Source: Brevundimonas sp. NIBR11 (GTDB lineage Bacteria > Pseudomonadota > Alphaproteobacteria > Caulobacterales > Caulobacteraceae). Taken from it: a stretch of 64,000 nt of DNA. The DNA lies in assembly GCF_027912535.1 (NCBI RefSeq), contig NZ_CP115465.1:293001-357000 (forward strand). Direction: 5' to 3'. The notes under the pieces are model-generated. The model was not told the origin of the DNA, did not search any database, and saw only the letters and a list, made by a program, of their open reading frames with translations. This document shows, piece after piece, positions 27,683-36,915 of the stretch; within the stretch, counting starts at the first letter, position 1, and each line of letters opens with the position of its first letter. The translations under genes were made by a program, and so were the position numbers.

Positions 27683-28534
27683 GTGACCGATCTCGCCAAG
27701 CTCACCAACGGCTTCAAGATCGGCGCCGTCTGCGTCAGCTCCCGCTTCAATCCCGCCCGCGCCGAGGCGGTCGAGAGCTGGATGGCCGAACACTATCCGG
27801 ATGGGCCGGTCCGCGTCGTCTTTCACCCTTCCAGCTTTTCGAAGTCCGGCCACTTCGCCGGCGACGACCAAACCCGCGCCGACGCCTTCGTCGAATACGC
27901 CAACGACCCGCACATTCACGCCGTCTGGTTCGCGCGCGGCGGCTACGGCTCCTGCCGCGTGGCCGAGAGCATCATTCCGCGCCTGACCGATGTCGCGCGT
28001 CGCAAGCGCTACCTCGGCTATTCCGACGCCGGCAGCCTGATGGCCGCCCTCTACAAGGCCGGCTTCCCCCATGTCGCGCACGGGCCCATGGCCTCCGATT
28101 CCGTCCGCCGCGACGAGACGGCGGAAGGCGCTCTTTCCTGGCTGGTGACCGGCGAGACCCCCTGGTTCGAGCCCTCCCTCCAGACCGACCCGCGCCCTGC
28201 CGTGGCCTTCAACCTGACCGTCCTCGACCAGCTTCTCGGCACCCCGCTGGAGCCCGACCTGACCGGCCACGTCCTGATGCTGGAGGACGTGTCGGAGGCC
28301 GCCTATCGCATCGACCGGATGATGTTCCACCTGACCAGCCAGGCCTCGATCCGCCGCGTCGCCGGCATCCGCGCGGGTCGCTTCACCGACGTCACCCCGA
28401 ACGAGCCCGACTTCGGCCAGACCGGCGAACAGATCGTCCAGTACTGGTGCGAGCGGTCGGGCATCCCCTACCTCGGGACCGCCGACATCGCCCACGACAG
28501 CCAGAACAAGGTCGTGCCGTTCGGGCCGCGATGA
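27683..28534 (+). CDS. ldcA: LD-carboxypeptidase (peptidase S66)
   Basis: A 283-aa cytoplasmic serine peptidase that removes the terminal D-Ala from murein tetrapeptides during peptidoglycan recycling. The nucleophile Ser is in YLGYSDAGSL (about 116); acid and base are in LEDVSEAAYRIDR (Glu about 198) and IAHDSQNK (His about 271). FARGGYGSCR precedes the nucleophile. GTG start with GGAG upstream. It is divergent from the Mpl-like gene and its stop overlaps the next small ORF by ATGA. Confidence 0.9.
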   Translation: MTDLAKLTNGFKIGAVCVSSRFNPARAEAVESWMAEHYPDGPVRVVFHPSSFSKSGHFAGDDQTRADAFVEYANDPHIHAVWFARGGYGSCRVAESIIPRLTDVARRKRYLGYSDAGSLMAALYKAGFPHVAHGPMASDSVRRDETAEGALSWLVTGETPWFEPSLQTDPRPAVAFNLTVLDQLLGTPLEPDLTGHVLMLEDVSEAAYRIDRMMFHLTSQASIRRVAGIRAGRFTDVTPNEPDFGQTGEQIVQYWCERSGIPYLGTADIAHDSQNKVVPFGPR

Positions 28535-28671
28535 TCACGGACGAGCAACTCCCGGCCAACGTTCGGTTCACCGAATGGTTGTCGCCGGCGCTTGCCACGG
28601 CCCGCTTCGCGCGTTCTCTTCCGGACGGGCGCGGTTTTAACGCCTTGGACGCAGAGATCGTCGAAGCATGA
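28531..28671 (+). CDS. 46-aa coupled small protein
   Basis: ATG at 28531 overlaps the ldcA stop (ATGA), and its own stop overlaps the next ATG at 28668 (ATGA). It encodes a 46-aa soluble peptide beginning MITDEQLPANVRF with an acidic tail. The double overlap argues that it is translated. I recognise no family. Confidence 0.5.
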   Translation: MITDEQLPANVRFTEWLSPALATARFARSLPDGRGFNALDAEIVEA

Positions 28672-29543
28672 TCGCAACCCGACTGTCCCAGGGCTTCGGT
28701 CTCGTCCTCGCTGGGCTTCTCTTTCTGTTCTTCGTGATCTCGCCGGGAGTTGTGGACCCAGAGTTTGCGGGGATGATCTATGCCGTGCTCGCTCTTGTGG
28801 TGGGCGTGCTGTTCGCTGGCCTCTTCTTTGCTCTGCGTCTCGCGACCGGAGGATCGACGATCTTCTGGAGCGGGACGCGCCCGCCGACCCGACAGGTCCG
28901 ATGGATATTCGCCATGATCGGCACGGCGCTCGCGATTCAGTTGAGCGCCGGCGGGATCCTCGAGCTTGGTGGGTGGCTCAATGAGGAGACGTCCACAGCG
29001 CTGGCTCTTCTTGTCTGGACGACCGTGCCAGCGACCTTTCTGGTTTCGAGACGCGTCGAATGGCCCAGGCGGCTCAAAAAAGCTTCGGTAAGACGGCTGG
29101 TTCTGACTGGCGTCGTCGCCTTGGGCAGCGCGGCCGCGGTCAGTCAGTTGAAGTTCGCGGCCGCACCGGCCGACTACGTCCTGCCGAGCGCGCTGCCTCT
29201 GTTGATTGGGCTGTGCGGGATCCTGGTTATGGCCACTGCCGAGGAGGTCGTGATGCGCCTCCTTCTCCTGACCGCCCTGCTGGATCTGACCAGGTCCCGC
29301 TTCAACGCCCTGTTTCTTTCGAGCCTGGTCTTCGCCCTGGTTCACGTTCCCTTGGAGTTCGCCCAAACGATCATCCAGATGGACTGGCCCTATCTGCTGT
29401 CGTCTGCTGTGGCCTACTTGCCGGCATTCCTGATGCAGATGCTCATGGGACTGTTTCTGGGAGTGCTGTGGATGAGGACCGGTTCGATCAGCCTGATCGC
29501 CCTGACCCATGCCATCGCAAATGTCGGTCCAGCCCTGCTCTGA
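28668..29543 (+). CDS. CPBP-family intramembrane glutamic protease
   Basis: A 291-aa membrane protein with about eight hydrophobic segments. The CPBP/ABI motifs are TAEEVVMR (EExxxR, about 196), FALVHVP (His about 224) and HAIANVG near the C-terminus. This family includes CAAX-type proteases and bacteriocin immunity proteins. Its start overlaps the 46-aa ORF. Confidence 0.85.
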   Translation: MIATRLSQGFGLVLAGLLFLFFVISPGVVDPEFAGMIYAVLALVVGVLFAGLFFALRLATGGSTIFWSGTRPPTRQVRWIFAMIGTALAIQLSAGGILELGGWLNEETSTALALLVWTTVPATFLVSRRVEWPRRLKKASVRRLVLTGVVALGSAAAVSQLKFAAAPADYVLPSALPLLIGLCGILVMATAEEVVMRLLLLTALLDLTRSRFNALFLSSLVFALVHVPLEFAQTIIQMDWPYLLSSAVAYLPAFLMQMLMGLFLGVLWMRTGSISLIALTHAIANVGPALL

Positions 29544-29668
29544 GCAGGCGGACAATCGACAGGACCGCTTGCGATCGCCTTGATCGTCAGTCACGCGCTG
29601 TCGTGCCGTTCGGGCAACGGTCTTAACCCTAACGCTCCCGTTCCCGGCGAACCCTGTCGACATCGAAC

Positions 29669-30634
29669 ATGGGTCTGCGTCAGATGATCGCGATGGGGCG
29701 TGACGGTTTCCAAACCCTGCCGGCATGGACACGGGCGGCCATGGTCGGCGTGCTGGGCGGAGCCGTTCTCGCGAGCGCGACGGCCGTATCGGGGGATGCG
29801 GTCGAGGCGGCCGAGAGCCGCAGCTTCATCACTTCCGACGGGGCCCGCCTTCATTACTTGGAGGCGGGCCCTATCGGGGGTCCGACCGTCCTCTTCGTGC
29901 CCGGCTGGACCATGCCCGCCTGGATTTTCGACCGGCAGATCGATGCCCTGTCCGACCGCTTCCACGTCCTCGCCCTCGACCCGCGCGGTCAGGGCGAGAG
30001 CGAGGTCACCCGCTTCGGCTACACCTGGGAGCGGCGCGGCCAGGACATCGGCGAGCTGATCGACCATGCGGCCCCGGGACCCGTCGTCCTCGTCGGCTGG
30101 TCTCTGGGGGTGATCGACAGCCTGGCCTGGGTGACGCAGGAGCAGGACCCCGCCCGGATCGCCGGCCTCGTCCTGATCGACAACTCCATCGGCGAGCCGC
30201 CCGCGCCCGCGCCGCCGCCCGCGACTCCGCCACGCTCCGCCGCCCCGCCGCCCGAGCCGACGCCGCAGGAACGCCGCGAGCGCCGCGCCGCCTTCGTTGC
30301 CTCCATGTTCGCGCATGATCCGGGTACGGACTATCGCGTTCGCCTAACCGAACAGTCGCTGCGCATGACCGTCGACGACGAGCGCCGTCTCCGGTCCTAC
30401 GACGCCCCGCGCGAGGTCTGGCGCGCGGCCGTCCACTCGACCGACCGGCCCGTCCTCTACGTCATCCGCCCGACTTTCCGCGAGCAGGGCGACAACCTTC
30501 TCCGCACCCACCCGAACGCCCGGATGGAGGTCTTCGAAGACGCCGGCCACGCCCTGTTCGTCGACGAACCGGAGCGGTTCAACGCCGTCCTGATCGACTT
30601 CCTCGACCACCGCGTTTCGAGGGCCGTCCAGTGA
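29669..30634 (+). CDS. Alpha/beta hydrolase with N-terminal anchor
   Basis: A 321-aa serine hydrolase. A hydrophobic N-terminal segment (about 22-40, AMVGVLGGAVLASATAV) suggests a signal peptide or membrane anchor. The fold shows VPGWTMPAWIF, LDPRGQGES, the nucleophile in VGWSLGVID (Ser about 141) and the catalytic His in DAGHALF (about 291). A proline-rich insert lies at about 170-195. The stop overlaps the next gene's GTG by 4 bases. The substrate is unknown. Confidence 0.85.
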   Translation: MGLRQMIAMGRDGFQTLPAWTRAAMVGVLGGAVLASATAVSGDAVEAAESRSFITSDGARLHYLEAGPIGGPTVLFVPGWTMPAWIFDRQIDALSDRFHVLALDPRGQGESEVTRFGYTWERRGQDIGELIDHAAPGPVVLVGWSLGVIDSLAWVTQEQDPARIAGLVLIDNSIGEPPAPAPPPATPPRSAAPPPEPTPQERRERRAAFVASMFAHDPGTDYRVRLTEQSLRMTVDDERRLRSYDAPREVWRAAVHSTDRPVLYVIRPTFREQGDNLLRTHPNARMEVFEDAGHALFVDEPERFNAVLIDFLDHRVSRAVQ

Positions 30635-33189
30635 CCGCCGCCGCCATCAAAACCCGCGCGGCCCTGATCCCGCTGTTCCTGATCGCCATGGGGGTGGTCG
30701 GGATCGAGAATGCCCTGACCCGCTACTTCGCCGTCGCGAAATGGTCGGAGTACGGCTACTGGATCATCTCCATCGTCATGGCCGGGTTCGCCCTGTCCGG
30801 CGTCGTCGTCGCCCTGTTCCGCGACAGCGTCGCCCGCCACGGGGTCGTCCTGCGCACCCTCCTGCCCGCTGCCATGGTGATCGCCGCGGCCGTAGGATAC
30901 CAGCTGGTCACGGCCAACGCCTTCAATCCGCTCCAGCTTCAGAACCCGACCACCTGGCCCGATCAGGTGAAGAACATCGGCCTCTACTACGCGGCGCTTC
31001 TGCCCTTCTTCTTCCTCGCCGGCCTCTACATCAGCCTGATCTTCGTCCTGAACCACCGGGAGATCGGGCGGGTCTACGGCTACGATCTGATCGGCGCGGG
31101 CCTCGGCGCGGCCCTCGCGCTGGGCCTCATGTTCGTCGTCCACCCCTTCCTCCTGGCCCCGGTCCTGCTGGTCCCGCTGGCCCTCTCCACCCTGTTCCAG
31201 CCCGGCAAACTGAACTGGCTCGGCGCCGGGCTCGCGGGCGCGGCCCTCGTCGCCGGCGAGACCATCCTCTTCCTCGGCGCGCCCCCGGCCTTCTCCGAGT
31301 TCAAGGCCATCTACGCCCCGCTCAACACGCCGGGCTCGGCCGTCGTCGCCGAGATCCGCCAGCCGCGCGGCCACTATCTGCTGCTCGAGAACTTCACCGA
31401 ACGGGTCGACGCCGACGTCTCCAACAACGCAGGCCTGATGGGCATCGCCGGCCCGCCCTCGACCTATGGCCTCTATCGCGACGGCAACCGCATCGCCTCC
31501 CTTCCCAAGGCGGGCCCCCTCGACGCGGCCTATGCCCCGAGCGCCCTCTCGGCGGCGCCCTATGCGCTGCGCCAGACCCCCGACGTCCTCCTTGTCGGCC
31601 TCTCCGGCGGCTTCCGTGTCGCCGAAGCGCTGACGCTGGGCGCCGCCCACGTCGACGGCGTGGAGGGCGAACCCGTTCTGCGCCACGTCCTCAGCGCCGG
31701 CCTCGGGCCGTCCCCGGCGCTCGCCGCCGACCCCAAGGTGACCTTGCTCGACGGAGGCCCCATCGCCGCCGCCTGGCGCGCGGGGCCGAACCGCTACGAC
31801 ATCATCGACGTGTCCGCCGACTTCGTGGACGCCGCCCCGGCCAACGTCACGGGCGTCACCGAAGAGGCGCTGGCCGCCTACCTCGCCGCGCTCAAGGCGG
31901 ACGGCGTCGTCTCCATCTCCGTCTCCATCCGCGACTTCCCGGTCTATGCCCTGCGCGTCCTTTCGACCGCCCGCGCGGCCCTGCTGGCGAAGGGCGTCAG
32001 CAACCCCGCCGACCACGTCCTGATCTATCGCTCGGCGTGGAACGCCCGCATTCTGATCAGCCCGACGGCCTGGTCCCCCGCCGATGTCGCCGCGCTTCAG
32101 GCCTGGTGCGCCGAGCGGTCGTTCGACGTCTCCTGGCGCCCCGGCATGGACCCGGTCGCCGCCCGCGCAGGGCTCTTCAACGACCTCCCCAGCGTCTCCT
32201 TCGACACCGGCCAGATGACCTCGACCGGCCCCGACGACGCCATCGCCAACGAGGTCGCGGCCGTCCTCGCGGGGCGACCGTCGCCGTCCTCGACCGCCTT
32301 CCACGTCCGTCCCGCGACGCTGGATCGTCCCGCCTTCTACTCGTCCCTGCGCCTCGAACACCTCGACACCCTGATCAAACGGCTGGAGGTCCTGCCCCAG
32401 GCCGAGATCGGCGCCCTGGTGAACATCGCCGTCCTCGGCCAGGCCATCGTCATCGCCCTTCTGGTGCTCGCGGCCCCCGCCCTGTTCCGCCGTCGCGCAG
32501 GCGGGGTGGAGGAGCCGACGAGGCTCTGGCCCGCCCTCTATTTCCCGGCGCTGGGCCTCGGCTTCCTGCTGGTCGAGATCTTCCTGATCGACAAGGCGGC
32601 CTTTTATCTGAACGACTATTCGTCCGCCTTTGCCATCGTGCTCACCGCCATGCTGATCTTCTCAGGCCTCGGGAGCATGATCGCGGGGCGCTGCGCTCAC
32701 ATGCCCAAGGCGGCCTCCCTGATCGGCCTGATCGTCGTCGGCGCCTGGATCGGCGCCATGCTGGTCGGCGCCGAGGACTTCATGATGACGAGCCTCGATC
32801 AGCCTTGGGCGAGCAAGGCCGCCCTCGTCGTTCTCGCCGCCGCGCCGGTGTCGCTGGCGCTCGGCCTGCCGTTCCCGCTCGGTCTGATTCAGGTCGGCGA
32901 CGGCCGCGCGCTCCCTTGGGCCTGGGGCCTGAACGGCGCCTTCTCCGTCGTCGCCACGCCGCTGGCCAATCTGATGAGCCGCGACATCGGCTTCTCATCC
33001 CTCCTGATCGCCGCGGCCGGTCTCTACGCCCTGGCCTTCCTCGTTCTGCCGGTCGCCGCGCTCGCGCGTCGCAACGCCCCGGTGTTCGAGCCCGCCGTCC
33101 CGATTGATCCCTTCGGCGACCTGCCGACCCCTGAACCCGCCCGCCTCGACCCCTTCCCGGAATCGCAGAGCCAGACGAGCCCCGCATGA
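30631..33189 (+). CDS. Spermidine-synthase-like polytopic membrane protein
   Basis: An 852-aa protein with seven or so membrane helices before (about 10-215) and after (about 585-815) a cytosolic region that reads like a degenerate spermidine-synthase/methyltransferase domain (VLLVGLSGG near 320, then VDGVEGEPVLR). The glycine-rich motif fits a nucleotide/SAM-binding turn, but conserved polyamine-synthase catalytic residues are not evident. Starts GTG, coupled to the hydrolase gene; its TGA overlaps the next ATG. Function unknown. Confidence 0.78.
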   Translation: MTAAAIKTRAALIPLFLIAMGVVGIENALTRYFAVAKWSEYGYWIISIVMAGFALSGVVVALFRDSVARHGVVLRTLLPAAMVIAAAVGYQLVTANAFNPLQLQNPTTWPDQVKNIGLYYAALLPFFFLAGLYISLIFVLNHREIGRVYGYDLIGAGLGAALALGLMFVVHPFLLAPVLLVPLALSTLFQPGKLNWLGAGLAGAALVAGETILFLGAPPAFSEFKAIYAPLNTPGSAVVAEIRQPRGHYLLLENFTERVDADVSNNAGLMGIAGPPSTYGLYRDGNRIASLPKAGPLDAAYAPSALSAAPYALRQTPDVLLVGLSGGFRVAEALTLGAAHVDGVEGEPVLRHVLSAGLGPSPALAADPKVTLLDGGPIAAAWRAGPNRYDIIDVSADFVDAAPANVTGVTEEALAAYLAALKADGVVSISVSIRDFPVYALRVLSTARAALLAKGVSNPADHVLIYRSAWNARILISPTAWSPADVAALQAWCAERSFDVSWRPGMDPVAARAGLFNDLPSVSFDTGQMTSTGPDDAIANEVAAVLAGRPSPSSTAFHVRPATLDRPAFYSSLRLEHLDTLIKRLEVLPQAEIGALVNIAVLGQAIVIALLVLAAPALFRRRAGGVEEPTRLWPALYFPALGLGFLLVEIFLIDKAAFYLNDYSSAFAIVLTAMLIFSGLGSMIAGRCAHMPKAASLIGLIVVGAWIGAMLVGAEDFMMTSLDQPWASKAALVVLAAAPVSLALGLPFPLGLIQVGDGRALPWAWGLNGAFSVVATPLANLMSRDIGFSSLLIAAAGLYALAFLVLPVAALARRNAPVFEPAVPIDPFGDLPTPEPARLDPFPESQSQTSPA

Positions 33190-34172
33190 CCCTGAACCGC
33201 CGCACCCTGATCACAGCCGCCGGCGCAGCCTCGCTCACCGGTCTCGCCGCCTGCGACGAAAACACGATGAAGTCCGTCCAGTCGCGCCTGAACCCGACCC
33301 AGGCCGCGGGCGGGGCAAAGGCAGCCGCGCCCGCCGCTGCAACTGAGGCCTCGGCCGCAGCCTCGGCCGTGTCCCAGACCGTCCGTATGCCGACGGAACC
33401 CTGGACCTATGCCCGCTTCAACGCCGCCATGGCCGCGTCCCAGCGCCCGCAGAGCATCACCGAGGCCCAGTTCACCGAGATCCAGGCCCGCAAACCCGCC
33501 GCCATCGAGCGCATCAGGGCCTATCTCGACGGCCGTTTCGGCGCCCACGATCCGAACGTGATCCAGGCCTTCGAAAGCCTGCCCCGCGAATACTTCCACT
33601 ACGCCTACGCCCAAGACGCCTCGACGGCCTATCAGGCCTATGAGGCCAACCCCAAGCCCTGGGCCATCGGCCACGGCTCGGTCCTGTCGGACTATCTGGG
33701 TCAGGCCTACATGACCCAGCTCGCCGCCCCCAAACCGACCGACGTGACGCTGGAGATCGGCACCGGTTCGGGCTTCCAGTCGTCGCTGCTCAGCCGCATC
33801 GTCCGCGACGCCTACACCATCGAGATCATCCAGCCGATCGGCGAGGCGGTCGGCAAGATCTGGGCGCCGCTGGGCTACGACAACGTCCATGGCCGGGTCG
33901 GCGACGGCTATTTCGGCTGGCCCGAAGTGACCGAGGGCTTCGACACCATCATGCTGACCTGCGTGGCTCAGTACGCCCCGCCCGAGCTGTTCCGTCAGCT
34001 CAAGCCCGGCGGCAAGCTGATCATCCCGATCGGCCAGCCCTTCCGCCGCGGCCAGGTCCTCTATGTGTACACCAAGGACGCCGACGGCCGGGTCCACAGC
34101 CGCCGCGACGTGGGAGTCTTCTTCATCCCCATGACCGGGGCGATGCAGACGCAGGCGCGGCCGGCCGCCTGA
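33186..34172 (+). CDS. Exported lipoprotein with PCMT-like methyltransferase fold
   Basis: A 328-aa protein whose C-terminal two thirds resembles protein-L-isoaspartate O-methyltransferase (IGHGSVLSDYLGQAYM, LEIGTGSGFQSSLLS, KPGGKLIIPIGQ). The N-terminus is a Tat-type lipoprotein signal: NRRTLITAAGAASLTGLAAC, with the lipobox Cys at about 23. SAM is a cytoplasmic cofactor, so an exported PCMT-like enzyme is unexpected. It starts in a 4-base overlap with the spermidine-synthase-like gene. Confidence 0.82.
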   Translation: MTLNRRTLITAAGAASLTGLAACDENTMKSVQSRLNPTQAAGGAKAAAPAAATEASAAASAVSQTVRMPTEPWTYARFNAAMAASQRPQSITEAQFTEIQARKPAAIERIRAYLDGRFGAHDPNVIQAFESLPREYFHYAYAQDASTAYQAYEANPKPWAIGHGSVLSDYLGQAYMTQLAAPKPTDVTLEIGTGSGFQSSLLSRIVRDAYTIEIIQPIGEAVGKIWAPLGYDNVHGRVGDGYFGWPEVTEGFDTIMLTCVAQYAPPELFRQLKPGGKLIIPIGQPFRRGQVLYVYTKDADGRVHSRRDVGVFFIPMTGAMQTQARPAA

Positions 34173-34232
34173 TGAATCCAAATCCGGGCTGATGCGTTGA
34201 ACGGGCTCGGACAGCATTTTGAGGACGCCCAG

Positions 34233-34451
34233 ATGGCCGAGGCCGCCCGCTACGTCGCCCACACGGATTCGGGACACTGCCACATTCTCGAGGCCACGAG
34301 CTTCGAGGACGCCGCCCTGACCTTCGCAGAAAGCCATGCGCCTTGGGCCGAGGACGACGCCTTGCGCGTCATCGTCCAATCCGAGGAGGGCGGACCCGAA
34401 CATTGCTTCGTGGTCCATCTGCACGGCGAGACGGTCGAGGCCTGCGCTTAG
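34233..34451 (+). CDS. Small conserved protein (DUF5961-like)
   Basis: A 72-aa acidic protein with His, Cys pairs: AHTDSGHCHILEATSFEDAALTF, then EHCFVVHLHGE near the C-terminus. It resembles the short DUF5961-type family of Caulobacter, which is uncharacterised. ATG 34233 is preferred over TTG 34197 because GAGGA lies 7 bases upstream. It lies 60 bases after the PCMT-like gene. Confidence 0.6.
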   Translation: MAEAARYVAHTDSGHCHILEATSFEDAALTFAESHAPWAEDDALRVIVQSEEGGPEHCFVVHLHGETVEACA

Positions 34452-34545
34452 GAGTCTGTCATTTCGCCCGTCCCCTCGAAAGCGGGGATGAGCGGGGGGA
34501 TTTTGCACTCCAAGGCGACCGCGCCTCGACCGAGCTGATCCATCC

Positions 34546-34566
34546 TCTAAGAATATAATCCTTAGA
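34546..34566. repeat. Short inverted repeat TCTAAG/CTTAGA
   Basis: TCTAAG (34546-34551) and CTTAGA (34561-34566) are exact complements around an AT-rich loop in the gap between the small gene and metB. No T-run. Confidence 0.35.
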
Positions 34567-34608
34567 CCTCAGCGGACTTCTCCGGTCTCTTGCGATCGGA
34601 TCTCAGGA

Positions 34609-34626
34609 CTTGGACTCCTTGGACTC
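34609..34626. repeat. Tandem 9-mer CTTGGACTC, two copies
   Basis: Two identical 9-base units lie head to tail just downstream (on the minus strand) of the metB stop. The adjacent GGACTCGG/CCGAG-type sequence can form an imperfect hairpin. Possibly a weak transcript end. Confidence 0.5.
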
Positions 34627-34644
34627 GGCGCCCCGAGACTCCAA

Positions 34645-35826
34645 TCAGGCCGCCTCCGCCCGCACCTCGGCCAAGGCATCCAGCGCCTGAACCAGATCGG
34701 CGATCAGGTCGTCCTCGTGCTCCAGCCCGACCGACAGCCGCACCAGCCCCTCGGTGATCCCGGCCACGACGCGGGCTTCGGGCGTCATGGCGGCGTGGGT
34801 CATGGTCGCGGGATGGGCGATCAGGCTTTCGACCCCGCCCAGCGACTCGGCCAGGGTAAAGGTCTCCAGGGTCTCCACCAGCTGGCGCACGGCGTCCACG
34901 CCGCCCTCCAGCTCGAAGCTCAGCATGGCGCCCGGCCCCTGTTGCTGGCGCGCCGCCAGAGCATGCCCGGGGTGCGACTTCAGCCCCGGATAGTGGACCG
35001 CCTTCACCGCCGGGTGGGCGTCCAGCAGCTCGGCGACCTTGCCCGCCGTGGCCTGCTGGCGCTCGATCCGTGCAAAGAGGGTCCGCACCCCGCGCAGGGT
35101 CAGATAGGCGTCGAACGGCGAGCCGGTCACGCCCAGACAGTTGGCCCACCAGGCCAGCTCCGCGTGATCACTCGGGTCCGCTGCGATCACCGCTCCGCCG
35201 ACCACGTCGGAGTGGCCGTTGATGTACTTCGTCGTCGAATGGACCACGATGTCGGCGCCCAGCTCGATCGGCCGCTGCAGGGCCGGCGACAGGAAGGTGT
35301 TGTCCGCCACCACCTTGGCCCCGACCGCATGGGCGCGGGTGCAGATATCGGCCACGTCCACGACGCGCAGCAGGGGGTTCGACGGCGTCTCGACCAGGAC
35401 CAGTTTCGGCTTAAGGGCCAGGGCCTTCTCCAGCGCGACCGGATCGCCCTGGTCCACCCACAGCACCTCGAAATGCCCCTTCTTCGCTCGGGCGCACAGC
35501 AACCGGTGCGTCCCGCCGTAACAGTCGTGCGGCGCAATCAGCAGGTCGCCGGGCTCCAGCAGGCTCAGCGGCAGATCGACCGCCGCCATCCCCGTCGCCG
35601 TGACCACACAGCCGGCGCCGCCTTCCAGCTCCGCCAGGGTCTCGGCCAGCACGTCCCGCGTCGGATTGCCCGAGCGGCTGTAGTCGTACTTCCGCTTCTG
35701 CTCGAAGCCCGCGAACGAATAGTTCGAGGACAGATAGAGCGGGGGCATGACCGCGCCGTGGGCCGTATCCTGATCGACGCCGGAGCGGGCGCAGGTGGTG
35801 CGGACGTCATGGGGGCGCTTGGTCAT
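34645..35826 (-). CDS. metB: Cystathionine gamma-synthase-type Cys/Met metabolism PLP enzyme
   Basis: A 393-aa PLP-dependent enzyme that couples activated homoserine with cysteine (or sulfide). Motifs: SGNPTRDVL, ATGMAAVDL, VETPSNPLL, VVADNTF, and the PLP lysine in VHSTTKYINGHSDVVGG (about 199). The ATG overlaps the metX TGA (ATGA). metX-metB under a SAM riboswitch points to methionine synthesis. Distinguishing cystathionine gamma-synthase from O-acylhomoserine sulfhydrylase needs comparison. Confidence 0.9.
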   Translation of the reverse strand: MTKRPHDVRTTCARSGVDQDTAHGAVMPPLYLSSNYSFAGFEQKRKYDYSRSGNPTRDVLAETLAELEGGAGCVVTATGMAAVDLPLSLLEPGDLLIAPHDCYGGTHRLLCARAKKGHFEVLWVDQGDPVALEKALALKPKLVLVETPSNPLLRVVDVADICTRAHAVGAKVVADNTFLSPALQRPIELGADIVVHSTTKYINGHSDVVGGAVIAADPSDHAELAWWANCLGVTGSPFDAYLTLRGVRTLFARIERQQATAGKVAELLDAHPAVKAVHYPGLKSHPGHALAARQQQGPGAMLSFELEGGVDAVRQLVETLETFTLAESLGGVESLIAHPATMTHAAMTPEARVVAGITEGLVRLSVGLEHEDDLIADLVQALDALAEVRAEAA

Positions 35827-36863
35827 CAGTCGATATCCTTCAGGGCGGTGCGGAGGATGGCGGCGACCACCTCGTCCTCCTTCAGAAAGGCGTCGTGGCC
35901 ATACAGCGACGGGGCCTCGACCAGCCGGAACAGGGCGGGCAGGCGGGCGGCCAGCTCGCGAATGTCGTCGATCGGCACCAGCCGGTCCGAAATGAAGCCC
36001 ACGAGCGTCGTTGGCGTCCTGATGGCTTCGGGCGTCACGCTGTGCCGGTCGATCGAGTCCGACAGCGACAGCCACCGCGACGGGGTCGTGTGGGTCCGGT
36101 AGGCCTTGCCCCGCGCCGTCAGGTATTCGCAGACGGGATAGGTCTGACCCGCCGACGTCGGGGCCTCCGTCTCGAACCGTTCGGCGAACTCTTCGGCCGT
36201 GCGATAGGTGGTCATGGCCAGTTCGCGGGCCAGGGCGACGCCGTCCTCGGGCCGTCCGGCCTCCTCGGCCAGCTTCAGGATCCGCCGCTGGATGCCGCGC
36301 CAGGCGGTCGCCTGCGGATGCGCCCGATGGGCGGCGGAGACCACGATCAGCTGCTCGACCCGCTCGGGAAAGAGTTCGGCGAAGGCCAGGGCGATCATCC
36401 CGCCGTAGGAACAGCCGACGAAGGCCGCGACCGTCGGATCGCCAATCTCGTCGAGGATCAACCCCAGCAGCCGGGCCTGATCCCGGCTGGTGATGGTGAC
36501 GGACTGGGCGCCGTCCTCCGCCTCGGGAGCGTAGTCGAAGGCGAGAACCTGGAAGCGGCTGAGGTCTATCGGACCCCGGATCGACACCGCGCCCGACCAC
36601 CAGCCTAGGCCGTTGGTTTCGGTCCGGTGCACGAACCGCCCGGCGGAGATGCCCCCGGCCACGACAACCAAAGGCGCCCCGGCCTTGCCGTGCAGGCGTC
36701 CGACGACCTGCCGCTGGCCCAGTCGCTCCCCCGAGGCAAGCCGGAAGTCCGCCGGAATGTCGACTACGACGTCCACCGCCTTGACGTCGCGACCGATCCG
36801 CGCCGGACGCGCGGAGGGGCGACAGAGGGGTTCCGCTGAAAGGGTTTGAGTGTCGAAAGCCAT
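35826..36863 (-). CDS. metX: Homoserine O-acyltransferase, MetX type
   Basis: A 345-aa alpha/beta hydrolase-fold enzyme that acylates homoserine. It has AGGISAGRF (as in succinyl-type MetX), the nucleophile in VGCSYGGM (Ser about 146; usual GGSMGGM is altered), the acid in GFISDRL (Asp about 287) and the base in YGHDAFL (His about 320). The AGGISA motif suggests a succinyl rather than acetyl donor, but this is not proven here. ATG 36863 is chosen, downstream of the SAM-I riboswitch. metB follows with a 4-base overlap. Confidence 0.88.
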   Translation of the reverse strand: MAFDTQTLSAEPLCRPSARPARIGRDVKAVDVVVDIPADFRLASGERLGQRQVVGRLHGKAGAPLVVVAGGISAGRFVHRTETNGLGWWSGAVSIRGPIDLSRFQVLAFDYAPEAEDGAQSVTITSRDQARLLGLILDEIGDPTVAAFVGCSYGGMIALAFAELFPERVEQLIVVSAAHRAHPQATAWRGIQRRILKLAEEAGRPEDGVALARELAMTTYRTAEEFAERFETEAPTSAGQTYPVCEYLTARGKAYRTHTTPSRWLSLSDSIDRHSVTPEAIRTPTTLVGFISDRLVPIDDIRELAARLPALFRLVEAPSLYGHDAFLKEDEVVAAILRTALKDID

Positions 36864-36915
36864 GGTGTCGTCTGCATCGTCCCGCCCAGCAAGGCTCCGG
36901 ATGCGATGACAGATC

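Noticed and set aside
29618..29634. TTAACCCTAAC, like a telomere repeat or a CtrA half site
   Set aside because: It is a single short copy with no second half site at 7 bases and no repeats.
34609..34644. Hairpin after metB as an intrinsic terminator
   Set aside because: The stem has a two-base bulge and lacks a T-run on the minus strand.
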